From contig DLME01000070.1 in the NCBI GenBank assembly GCA_002479215.1, forward strand, positions 1 through 15,253: a stretch of DNA of 15,253 nucleotides. The letters run 5' to 3'. A model generated the notes under the pieces. That model did no database searches. It was not told the DNA's origin and saw nothing but the letters and a program-made list of their open reading frames with translations. The position numbers and the translations under genes are program-made. The DNA is from Syntrophaceae bacterium UBA7544 (lineage in GTDB: Bacteria; Desulfobacterota; Syntrophia; Syntrophales; Smithellaceae). Shown piece after piece: positions 1 through 7,867 of the stretch (position 1 is the first letter of the stretch; each line of letters starts with the position of its first letter).

Positions 1-57
1 CAGAATTTCCGCTCGACGCACATTGAACTCGCGCTCTTTTCGTTCCGACCTTTCCAT
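1..57 (-). CDS. TetR/AcrR-family transcriptional regulator, N-terminus only
   Basis: The minus strand from position 57 reads MERSERKEREFNVRRAEIL before leaving the window. An Arg/Glu-rich start leading into 'RRAEIL' is the usual opening of TetR-family helix-turn-helix proteins (RRxxILxAA...). An AAAGG ribosome-binding site lies about 8 bases before the ATG. Behind it are a TTGACA/TATAAT promoter and a 7+7 bp inverted repeat near the predicted transcription start, which fits an autoregulated repressor. It is divergent from glpK, but whether it controls glpK cannot be seen. Only 19 residues are visible, so the family call rests on pattern and context. Confidence 0.6.
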   Translation of the reverse strand, partial: MERSERKEREFNVRRAEIL

Positions 58-85
58 TAACTAGGCCTTTCTATTTTTGAACAAT

Positions 86-102
86 CATTCAATATTTGAA
101 TG
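86..102. promoter_or_regulatory. Inverted-repeat operator CATTCAA-TAT-TTGAATG
   Basis: Perfect 7-bp arms around a 3-bp centre. It lies between the -10 box (112-117) and the start codon (57) of the TetR-like gene, about where transcription would start. An ATTCAA/TTGAAT palindrome of this size in this place is typical of TetR-type autorepression. That the neighbouring regulator binds it is inference. Confidence 0.6.
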
Positions 103-111
103 GTAATTCAG

Positions 112-137
112 ATTATAGAATATTTATTATTTGTCAA
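112..137 (-). promoter_or_regulatory. Sigma-70-like promoter for the TetR-type gene
   Basis: On the minus strand TTGACA (137-132) and TATAAT (117-112) are both exact consensus hexamers. The spacer is only 14 bp, shorter than the usual 16-18, so strength is uncertain. The rest of 118-400 shows no convincing gene. Confidence 0.45.
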
Positions 138-304
138 GGGGAATTTTTAGTTTTTCTCCAGAGGAGAAAAAATTTAAATGTCATCTGTTATGTTGCTTTA
201 CTTGAGGATGAATTCCAAACGTGCTATAGGACACAATTAAGGGAGTAAAGGGGCTAATTTATAAATTTGATATTTTAAAATTACTGCACACACTAAAAAA
301 GTAA

Positions 305-1900
<1,596 letters not shown>

Positions 1901-1960
1901 GATAGCATGATTAAAACTGTTGTCACATCAACTTATCATAAATCGGAGGAAATTGCGGAA

Positions 1961-3055
1961 ATGAAAAAGAAGATCGCGGTTATAGGTTCGGGTAATTTCG
2001 GCTCGGCGGTTGCGCGGCATGTATCACGGAATGTCGCCCAAAAAAAAGGCTTACAAAATGTGTGGCGCAAGCAGGTCGATATGTGGGTTATGGAGGAAAC
2101 GCTCACAGACGGCCGCAAGTTGACCGAAGTCATAAACTCCGATCATGTCAATGTGAAATACCTGCCTACGGCATCGTTGCCGCAAAATCTCGTGGCGAAG
2201 CCTGAGCTGGCGGACGCAGTGAAAGACGCTTCGCTTCTGATAATGGTGCCGCCTCATCAGTTCGTGCGCGGCATCAGCCGGCAGATCGCGCAGATGCTGA
2301 CCCCTAAACAAAAAAAGGAAATCATCTGCCTGAGCCTTGCCAAGGGCATCGAATTCGACAAGAAAAAGAAGGTAATTCGGCGGATGTCGCAGGTATTCCA
2401 GGACGAAACCGGCGTGAAAGCCGCACAACTTGCGGCGCTCAGCGGCGCGAACATCGCCAACGAAGTTGCGGCGGATATGTATGCTGATACGACAATCTCT
2501 GCCCTTTCCGCCACCGTGCGCAAGGAGTTGTTCGGCCTGTTCAACACGGACAATTTCGTCGTTGAACTGAGCACCGACGTTACGGGCGTGGAGCTTGGCG
2601 GCGCGCTGAAAAACATCATCGCCATCGCGGCGGGCGTTATTGATGGTCTCGGCTATGGCAACAACACCAAGGCCGCGGTAATTCGCGCCGGGCTAATCGA
2701 GATGATGAAATTCGGAAGCTTCAAGAAACTCGGCCATGTCGCGCAAAAGGAAACATTTCTCAGCTCCGCCGGCGTGGGTGACCTCATCACGACGTGCTTC
2801 GGCGGGCGAAATCGCATGTTCGGCGAACAACTCGGCAAGATGTGGAAGGACAATCCTGCGGCGGCACACACCGTCTCCCTCGAACAACTGGAAGCAGACC
2901 TTCTTCATGGCCAGAAAGTGCAGGGCGCGCATACTGCGGAAGAAGTCTATGCCGTGCTCAAAGCCTTCGGCCTGACGAAAGCATTCCCGGTATTCACATC
3001 GGTCTATGAAATCTGCCACAAACGCAAGGATCCGCGGACGCTCTACCGCCATTGA
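1961..3055 (+). CDS. gpsA: NAD-dependent glycerol-3-phosphate dehydrogenase, eukaryotic GPD1-like type
   Basis: Interconverts glycerol-3-phosphate and dihydroxyacetone phosphate with NAD(H). The protein has 364 residues from this start. The N-terminus carries a Rossmann motif, KIAVIGSGNFGSA. Then come segments close to animal GPD1: GRKLTEVINSDHVNVKYLP, PHQF, SLAKGIE (Lys128), ANIANEVAAD, GALKNI (catalytic Lys217), NTKAAVIRAGLIEM, DLITTCFGGRNR and NGQKLQG-like HGQKVQGAHT. Ordinary bacterial GpsA lacks the VKYLP-type insert. An in-frame ATG at 1907 would add 18 residues, but 1961 is preferred because GGAGGA (1945-1950) sits 10 bases upstream and because GPD1 proteins begin right before the Rossmann strand. 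Following glpK, it probably feeds glycerol carbon to triose phosphate, or makes G3P for lipids; direction cannot be told from sequence. Confidence 0.92.
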   Translation: MKKKIAVIGSGNFGSAVARHVSRNVAQKKGLQNVWRKQVDMWVMEETLTDGRKLTEVINSDHVNVKYLPTASLPQNLVAKPELADAVKDASLLIMVPPHQFVRGISRQIAQMLTPKQKKEIICLSLAKGIEFDKKKKVIRRMSQVFQDETGVKAAQLAALSGANIANEVAADMYADTTISALSATVRKELFGLFNTDNFVVELSTDVTGVELGGALKNIIAIAAGVIDGLGYGNNTKAAVIRAGLIEMMKFGSFKKLGHVAQKETFLSSAGVGDLITTCFGGRNRMFGEQLGKMWKDNPAAAHTVSLEQLEADLLHGQKVQGAHTAEEVYAVLKAFGLTKAFPVFTSVYEICHKRKDPRTLYRH

Positions 3056-3214
3056 GGGACCGCTATACGGAAGTCTTGAACCTTGTGAATTTCTTTAACG
3101 AAGAAAGCGGAGTTCGGTATAAGATTTGCTGTTCGGTTTGATTCTGAAACCGGCCTAATCACGCCCGACGACAAACATCGGCACCACATCTCACATTTTG
3201 TGGCCAATATTTAA

Positions 3215-3243
3215 TTGACATACAAAATCTTTCTTCGTATACT
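3215..3243 (+). promoter_or_regulatory. Strong sigma-70-type promoter for korAB
   Basis: TTGACA (3215-3220), an exact 17-bp spacer and TATACT (3238-3243), 11 of 12 consensus bases. Transcription would start near 3250, giving a leader of about 53 nt before korA. It separates korAB from glpK-gpsA. A CCACA/TGTGG inverted repeat (3184-3203) just upstream could bind a regulator, but it is short. Confidence 0.75.
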
Positions 3244-3302
3244 CCCACTGTGATAAAGGAAGTTCTTTTCAATTTAACCTGTGGAAAACCTCCGATTGAA
3301 TT

Positions 3303-5033
3303 ATGGCCAACGAAATCTCTATCAGGATAACCGGTGAAGCAGGTCAGGGTACGCAGACGATCGGCGACGCCCTTTCGCAAGTATTTAAATCTGCCGGCTA
3401 TCATTTATTCGCATACCAGGATTTCATGTCGCGCATCCGCGGCGGCAATAACTTCTTTGAGATACGCGTTTCAATTAAACCCGTGCATTCCCCCCGCCAC
3501 AAACCTGACATCATCATCTGCCTGGACAAATCCAGCGTAGATATCCAAAAAAAAGACCTTGCTATTGACGGCATACTCGTTGTTGATAAAACAAAGTTCG
3601 GCATGGCTGGGCTTGAAGAATCCATGTATGACGTGGCCTTTAACGAGATCGCTCTAAGAGTCGCCAATGACACGCTGTATTCGAACTCCATTGCTTGCGG
3701 CCTGATCGCCGGTATAGTAGGCTTAGATTTTACCTTTGTCACACAAGGCATACAGGAGGTATTCAGCCATAAATCAAAGGAAATTATCCAGAACAATGTC
3801 AACAGCGCGCGCGCTGGTTTTGAACTGGGCTTGGCAAACCCACATAAAGAGATGTTTTTGCTGCCGACTGTCGGCAAAGACAGGCTTGCAGCCGTTCCCG
3901 GAGTAATTCTGCTGGATGGCTCAACAGCTATAGCGCTCGGAGCTATCAAAGCCGGCTGCAAATTCTACACCGCATACCCAATGTCCCCGTCAACAAATAT
4001 CATGAACATAGTCGCAGGACGCGCAGCAGTAGAGCATATTGTCGTGGAACAGGCAGAGGATGAGATCGCCGCCGTTAATATGGCAATCGGCGCGTCCTTT
4101 GCAGGCAGCCGCGCCATGACCTCTACATCAGGCGGCGGATTCTGCCTGATGGTCGAAGGCCTCAGCCTTGCTGCCATGACTGAGACGCCGCTTGTGATGG
4201 TAGATGCCCAGCGCCCCGGCCCGGCAACAGGGTTCCCCACGCGCACAGAGCAGGCTGACCTGGATTTCGTCATATCAGCAGGCCACGGCGAATTCGCCAG
4301 GGTCGTGTATTCGCCAGGGTCTGCACAACAGGCGTATTTCATAACCATTAAGGCATTCAACATCGCAGAGAAATATCAGATCCCGGTTTTAATCCTTACT
4401 GACCAGCATTTGCAGGATTCAATAACCGATATTCCGGCGCTCGATCAGGGCACGGCCGCTATAGAGCGTTTCATAATTTCAAAAGAGGAGTCTGCCAATA
4501 TAACTTCATATAAACGCTACGCCCTGACTGACTCGGGGATTTCCCCGCGGGCGATCCCGTCCTGGATTCAGGATGTAATGTACGTAGACAGCGACGAGCA
4601 CGATGAGTCGGGCCATATAACCGAAGATGCCGCAATGCGAAAGCAGATGGTCCAGAAACGTCTTCACAAAAAATTACACGGTCTGCTTAATGAGCTTGAA
4701 CAGCCGACGTCATTCAATATAGATGACGCCCAGGTGATCCTTCTGGGATTTGGTTCTACTTTGGGCATACTTCAGGAAGCAGCGCAAGCGCTCGAGAAAA
4801 GGAAAGTGGGCTTCGTTCACCTTTCGCAGGTCTGGCCTTTCCCATCCGATGAGATGTTGAAGCTGTTATCTAATGCGCGCATGATCATCAGTATAGAAAA
4901 CAATGCCCAGGGCCAGCTTGCCAGACTTTTACGCAGGGAAACAGGTATAAAAGTCAGTAAATCCATTTTGAAATATGACGGCCGTCCGTTCGACGTCGAC
5001 TCAGTGATTGAGATCATAAAACCGGAATTATAA
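3303..5033 (+). CDS. korA: 2-oxoacid:ferredoxin oxidoreductase, fused gamma-alpha subunit
   Basis: With KorB this forms a thiamine-diphosphate enzyme that oxidatively decarboxylates a 2-oxoacid to acyl-CoA while reducing ferredoxin, or runs in reverse in anaerobes. The 576 residues show the two-domain layout of archaeal and anaerobic two-subunit enzymes. The gamma domain (about 1-185) starts with ITGEAGQGTQTIGDALSQ and contains MSRIRGGNNFFEIR. The alpha domain begins at about residue 200 with LLDGSTAIALGAIKAGCKFYT. The substrate-side motif reads YPMSPST (225-231), where many homologues have YPITPST. VEQAEDEIAA and DAQRPGPATGFPTRTEQ are conserved alpha-domain motifs. The preceding in-frame codon at 3297 is a stop, so 3303 is the first start; no good Shine-Dalgarno is visible. 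Which 2-oxoacid is used cannot be decided; korA is the conventional name, not a substrate assignment. Confidence 0.88.
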   Translation: MANEISIRITGEAGQGTQTIGDALSQVFKSAGYHLFAYQDFMSRIRGGNNFFEIRVSIKPVHSPRHKPDIIICLDKSSVDIQKKDLAIDGILVVDKTKFGMAGLEESMYDVAFNEIALRVANDTLYSNSIACGLIAGIVGLDFTFVTQGIQEVFSHKSKEIIQNNVNSARAGFELGLANPHKEMFLLPTVGKDRLAAVPGVILLDGSTAIALGAIKAGCKFYTAYPMSPSTNIMNIVAGRAAVEHIVVEQAEDEIAAVNMAIGASFAGSRAMTSTSGGGFCLMVEGLSLAAMTETPLVMVDAQRPGPATGFPTRTEQADLDFVISAGHGEFARVVYSPGSAQQAYFITIKAFNIAEKYQIPVLILTDQHLQDSITDIPALDQGTAAIERFIISKEESANITSYKRYALTDSGISPRAIPSWIQDVMYVDSDEHDESGHITEDAAMRKQMVQKRLHKKLHGLLNELEQPTSFNIDDAQVILLGFGSTLGILQEAAQALEKRKVGFVHLSQVWPFPSDEMLKLLSNARMIISIENNAQGQLARLLRRETGIKVSKSILKYDGRPFDVDSVIEIIKPEL

Positions 5034-5068
5034 AAAAGAGGTCAGGCACAATTAAAAGTGAATAATGT

Positions 5069-5848
5069 ATGGAAATGAATGACTTCAAAAGTTCTGATCC
5101 GATAGCCTGGTGCTCTCGCTGCGGTAATTTCGGCATACTCACCAGCCTCAAGGGCGCGCTTGTCAAACTAGGCAAGCAGCCTAAGGATATCCTGCTGGTC
5201 TCAGGCATAGGCCAGGCTGCAAAGATGCCGCATTATGTCAAAGCCAACTGTTTTAACGGCCTTCACGGCAGAGCGCTTCCCGCTGCATTTGGCGCCAAGA
5301 CCGCCAATAAGGATCTCACTGTTGTTGTTACCACCGGCGACGGCGATTGTTACGGCGAAGGCGGCAACCACTTAATCCACAACATCCGCCGTAACCCCGA
5401 TATCACCGTCATTGTCTGTGATAATCAGATTTACGCCCTTACCAAAGGCCAGGCATCACCTACAACAGATGAGGGCATAGTTACAAAGGTCCAGACAGAG
5501 GGAGTTATCCTTGAACACCTTTCGCCGCTTTCTCTGGCATTGGCAGTAGGAGCAGGCTTTGTCGCCCGCGGTTTTTCCCAAGAAACCGATCATTTAGCTG
5601 ATCTCATCCTTTCAGGCATTAATTACAAAGGCTTCGCTCTGATCGATGTGCTCCAGCCCTGCGTCACCTTCAACAAAAAGAACACCTACGAATGGTATTC
5701 CCAGCGCGTTTATAAGCTTGACGCATCATATAAATCTACTGATCTTAGCATCGCTTTCCAGAAATCCCTTGAATGGGGCGACCGCATCCCCATCGGTATC
5801 CTCTATAACGTTTCCAAGCCGACCTACGAGCAAAAAGCCGGCCCTTAA
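5069..5848 (+). CDS. korB: 2-oxoacid:ferredoxin oxidoreductase, beta subunit (TPP-binding)
   Basis: Catalytic partner of the preceding subunit: it binds thiamine diphosphate/Mg and normally one [4Fe-4S] cluster. GDGDCYGEGGNHLIHNIRRN (from residue 90) and DNQIYALTKGQASPTT are the TPP/Mg-binding motifs. The N-terminal WCSRCGNFGIL gives Cys15 and Cys18, and LQPCVTFN gives Cys198. The third usual cluster ligand, found in the family as SGIGC, is replaced here: SGIGQAAKMPHY has Gln49. The gap to korA is 35 bases and includes GAGGTCAGG, a string also found in the intergenic repeats near 14200. No clear ribosome-binding site precedes ATG 5069 or the alternative ATG 5075, so translation may be coupled to korA. 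No separate ferredoxin-like delta subunit is present. 259 residues is a little short for the family but complete. Confidence 0.87.
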   Translation: MEMNDFKSSDPIAWCSRCGNFGILTSLKGALVKLGKQPKDILLVSGIGQAAKMPHYVKANCFNGLHGRALPAAFGAKTANKDLTVVVTTGDGDCYGEGGNHLIHNIRRNPDITVIVCDNQIYALTKGQASPTTDEGIVTKVQTEGVILEHLSPLSLALAVGAGFVARGFSQETDHLADLILSGINYKGFALIDVLQPCVTFNKKNTYEWYSQRVYKLDASYKSTDLSIAFQKSLEWGDRIPIGILYNVSKPTYEQKAGP

Positions 5849-5963
5849 GGGGATATAATGATGTCCCTGAACTTTCCAGGCCGTTCACACTGCTGTCTCC
5901 GGCAATCAGGTTTATCAGCGCCCGGCCGAAGACTCTTAACGAATGCTCTGATCCCATTTCCCT

Positions 5964-6250
5964 TTATTCCAACTCTTTTTTCAACCGGTCGAATTCTTCT
6001 TTGGTAATCTCGTCTTTGGCAGACCGTTTTTTTAAAATGTCTAATGACGTTTCTTTAAAGTTTTGATGATAAAATAAATTGCCACAGCAAAAACGATTAA
6101 AAACAATATCCACATAAACATACCTCCGTACCCATAGCCATAATTCATCATATGCCCCCCTTCCCAGCCACCCATATGCCCGTAGGGACCGGAACACATG
6201 GTTAAAAGCGGAGTCATCATTACCATCACAAAGAAAAATATTTTTCTCAT
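5964..6250 (-). CDS. Small SHOCT-domain membrane protein, split by a -1 frameshift
   Basis: From ATG 6250 (AAAGGAG site about 10 bases upstream) the frame encodes a hydrophobic leader (MRKIFFFVMVMMTPLLTMC), a Gly/His/Met-rich linker (GPYGHMGGWEGGHMMNYGYG) and a transmembrane helix (MFMWILFLIVFAVAIYFII). It then stops at 6041 with KTLKKRH. The overlapping -1 frame continues with KETSLDILKKRSAKDEITKE and EEFDRLKKELE, ending at 5964, which is the short C-terminal oligomerisation (SHOCT) motif LDILKKRYAxGEIxxEEF. A leader, one membrane helix and a C-terminal SHOCT motif is the normal family layout, so both pieces belong to one gene. They join without loss at a TTTAAAG heptamer. The His/Met-rich linker could bind metal (inference). 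It may be a broken gene, a sequencing error or a programmed shift. Confidence 0.72.
6053..6059 (-). other. Slippery heptamer U_UUA_AAG at the SHOCT gene frame junction
   Basis: In the zero frame the codons are ACT TTA AAG, so the heptamer is positioned as X_XXY_YYZ. A one-base backward slip moves reading exactly into the frame that encodes the SHOCT motif (next codons GAA ACG TCA). The zero-frame stop TAG follows 12 bases later. I see only weak downstream pairing (GTCT/AGAC) and no upstream Shine-Dalgarno-like stimulator. Confidence 0.4.
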
Positions 6251-6311
6251 AATATTCGGCTCCTTTCTTTGTCCTTCAAATGTAAAATGATAAACGTCAC
6301 TTCTGCGTATC

Positions 6312-6340
6312 AATTTAATATCGCGTGTACTGCTCGTCAA
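6312..6340 (-). promoter_or_regulatory. Candidate promoter for the SHOCT gene
   Basis: On the minus strand TTGACG (6340-6335), 17-bp spacer, TAAATT (6317-6312). The gene's ATG is about 60 bases downstream. The match is fair (5/6 and 4/6). The stretch 6341-6459 to its right holds no feature I can support. Confidence 0.45.
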
Positions 6341-6459
6341 ACTACATACGAATTCATCCAGCAGTTATGGACCGGAATGAACGCGAAGGATCACCGGACT
6401 TTTGTGTTACGCCATAAAAATAATTAACCGGTATCGTGTCCCTGAAATTCGGTATTAGC

Positions 6460-7062
6460 TTAGATTGTCTTCAGCACCAATTTGTCTAAAGCAAAGCGCG
6501 GCCTTGCTTTGGGTGATTGATCAGGATGCCCCACGGGCAGAAGCACTACCGGGTAGATACTTTCGTCTAGAGCCAGAAACTCCTTTACCTTATCGCGATC
6601 AAACCTTCCCAGCCAGCAACTACCCAGACCCAGATCAACGGCTTTAAGAACGATGTGCTCTATAGCAATCGCCACATTCATGGCCAGATAGGCCTTAACC
6701 GCTTCCGCGTCCATGATCGGGCTTACGGCTGATGGATCACTCATATCCATATCGATGCCTTCGAAGACGCCTTCGTTCAGCAGTTCTCCGATGCGCCGTT
6801 CTCTTGTCGTTACGGCCGTAAGGTCGGCGCAGCAGACAAAAATAACCGCTGCCTTGACAATAAACTTATAGGGCGTATACCGGCCCAGTGCCTCTTTGGC
6901 GGCGGGTGATTGTGCGACGATGAAGCGCGCTGGCTGGAGATTTGATCCCGACGGGGCGAGCCTTGCTGCATCCAGAAGCAGGCGGACAGTATCAGCCGAA
7001 ATATCCTCCTGCCTGAATTTACGAATGCTCCTGCGGTGAGCGATAATATCAGATAATTCCAT
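6460..7062 (-). CDS. Nitroreductase-family FMN oxidoreductase
   Basis: A 200-residue flavoprotein of the nitroreductase/NADH-dehydrogenase-like superfamily, which uses FMN and NAD(P)H to reduce nitro compounds, quinones or similar acceptors; the true substrate is unknown. The N-terminus IIAHRRSIRKFRQEDIS and SGSNLQPARFIV are the standard FMN-phosphate and dimer-interface motifs. The C-terminal half has AIEHIVLKAVDLGLGSCWLG and VVLLPVGHPDQSPKARPR, the usual closing FMN-contact segment. The open frame extends to 7170, but ATG 7062 is chosen because AGAGGTG (7074-7068) sits 5-6 bases upstream and the family starts with MELSDIIxxRRSIR. The extra upstream residues would translate a hairpin-rich leader. 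A TTGACA-17-TAGAGT promoter lies about 110 bases upstream on the same strand. Confidence 0.9.
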   Translation of the reverse strand: MELSDIIAHRRSIRKFRQEDISADTVRLLLDAARLAPSGSNLQPARFIVAQSPAAKEALGRYTPYKFIVKAAVIFVCCADLTAVTTRERRIGELLNEGVFEGIDMDMSDPSAVSPIMDAEAVKAYLAMNVAIAIEHIVLKAVDLGLGSCWLGRFDRDKVKEFLALDESIYPVVLLPVGHPDQSPKARPRFALDKLVLKTI

Positions 7063-7073
7063 TGTGGCACCTC

Positions 7074-7161
7074 TAATGAGACTCGCTGAAATCGAGACCC
7101 GAAAATTCGGGACGACGATTGAAGCGTTAGTCGAATTATCCCGCCAACGTAGTTGGCAGGG
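7074..7161 (-). other. Structured leader element, copy 1 (two hairpins, conserved flanks)
   Basis: Read on the minus strand: CCCT, hairpin GCCAAC-TAC-GTTGGC, GGGATAATTCGAC, a long imperfect hairpin, then GTCTCATTA, ending next to the nitroreductase ribosome-binding site. The long hairpin pairs GACT/AGTC, CGCT/AGCG, ATCG/CGAT and CCCGAA/TTCGGG. A second element at 13159-13234 shares the strings CCCT, GGGATAATTCGAC and GTCTCATTA but has different, still-paired stems. It fills most of the predicted 5' leader. It may be a cis-acting RNA or a REP-like repeat; sequence alone cannot decide. Confidence 0.5.
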
Positions 7162-7169
7162 ACATGCCA

Positions 7170-7198
7170 ACTCTACAACTTCCCGTTGGGCCTGTCAA
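7170..7198 (-). promoter_or_regulatory. Candidate nitroreductase promoter
   Basis: Minus strand: TTGACA (7198-7193), 17-bp spacer, TAGAGT (7175-7170). Transcription would start near 7163 and run straight into the structured element before the gene. Confidence 0.55.
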
Positions 7199-7205
7199 AT
7201 GACAG
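7192..7205. promoter_or_regulatory. Inverted repeat CTGTCA-AA-TGACAG over the -35 box
   Basis: A perfect 6-bp inverted repeat centred between the divergent nitroreductase and Cache-protein genes. It covers the predicted -35 box of the nitroreductase, so it could be an operator. The binding protein is unknown. Confidence 0.35.
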
Positions 7206-7320
7206 TTTATCCGCGCGTTAATGTTTGTATGAAATAATTTAATAAATTCTCCTTTCTCAAAAAATGGAGGTTATGCTACTATGCAAAGCAGAAAATAATT
7301 TCTTTTCTAAGGAGGGAACC

Positions 7321-7794
7321 ATGAAAGTCAAAAGAATATTTGTCGCTGCATTAGTTATACTTTTGGCGGGAACTTTCGGGCATGTATATGGAAAAGATAC
7401 TGCTCAGGGGAAGAGCGGCGCAAAAGCCGAAGCCAAGGCAATGGTAATTAAAGCCGAGGAGTTTGTTAAAGAAAATGGCAAAGAAGAGGCCATAGCGGAA
7501 TTTAATAAACCGGATGGGCAGTTTGTAAAAGACTCCTTCTATGTGTTTGCCTACGATTTGAAAGGAACGGTGATAGCTCATCCCTTCCGTCCTTCATTGA
7601 TGGGAAAGAATGTGATAAACGAGCGGGATAGCCAGGGAAAATTATTCAGAAAAGAAATCGTCGAGAAAGCCAAAGCGAAAGGCGAGGGATGGGTAGATTA
7701 CAAGTATCTGAATCCAGCAACCAAAAAGGAAAAATCCAAGACAACATACTTTAAAAAAGTAGGTGACATGATCATCTGCTGTGGCGCGTATTAA
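7321..7794 (+). CDS. Secreted single-Cache-domain protein
   Basis: 157 residues. A signal peptide (MKVKRIFVAALVILLAGTFG, cleavage about residue 24) leads to a soluble periplasmic domain. VKENGKEEAIAEFN, GQFVKDSFYVFAYDLKGTVIAHP, LMGKNVINERDSQGKLF and KGEGWVDYKYLNPATKKEK are the recurring motifs of sCache_2-type ligand-binding domains, usually found as sensor parts of chemoreceptors and kinases. Here the domain stands alone, with no membrane anchor or signalling module after it, so it is probably a periplasmic small-molecule-binding protein. The closing segment DMIICCGAY has adjacent cysteines near the C-terminus. The open frame begins at 7264, but AAGGAGG just before ATG 7321 and the signal peptide fix this start. 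The next gene begins 73 bases later on the same strand. Confidence 0.85.
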   Translation: MKVKRIFVAALVILLAGTFGHVYGKDTAQGKSGAKAEAKAMVIKAEEFVKENGKEEAIAEFNKPDGQFVKDSFYVFAYDLKGTVIAHPFRPSLMGKNVINERDSQGKLFRKEIVEKAKAKGEGWVDYKYLNPATKKEKSKTTYFKKVGDMIICCGAY

Positions 7795-7867
7795 GCAATA
7801 ACCTGTTGCCCTTTTTTAAAAACTTTTTCCGTGGAAGTTTGATACAATTAATGAGGAGTTTGCTGAT

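Noticed and set aside
178..240. 20-codon plus-strand ORF after GAGGAG, in the regulator-glpK gap
   Set aside because: Spacing to the ribosome-binding-like site is acceptable, but the peptide has no feature and the region is AT-rich; too weak to call a leader peptide.
3056..3180. Terminator after the glycerol-3-phosphate dehydrogenase gene
   Set aside because: Short pairings exist (CTTT/AAAG) but no stable stem followed by a T-run.
3401..3961. 186-codon minus-strand open frame inside korA
   Set aside because: Antisense shadow of a strongly supported gene, with no recognisable motif.
7063..7170. N-terminal extension of the nitroreductase frame
   Set aside because: It translates the hairpin element; the ribosome-binding site and family alignment place the start at 7062.
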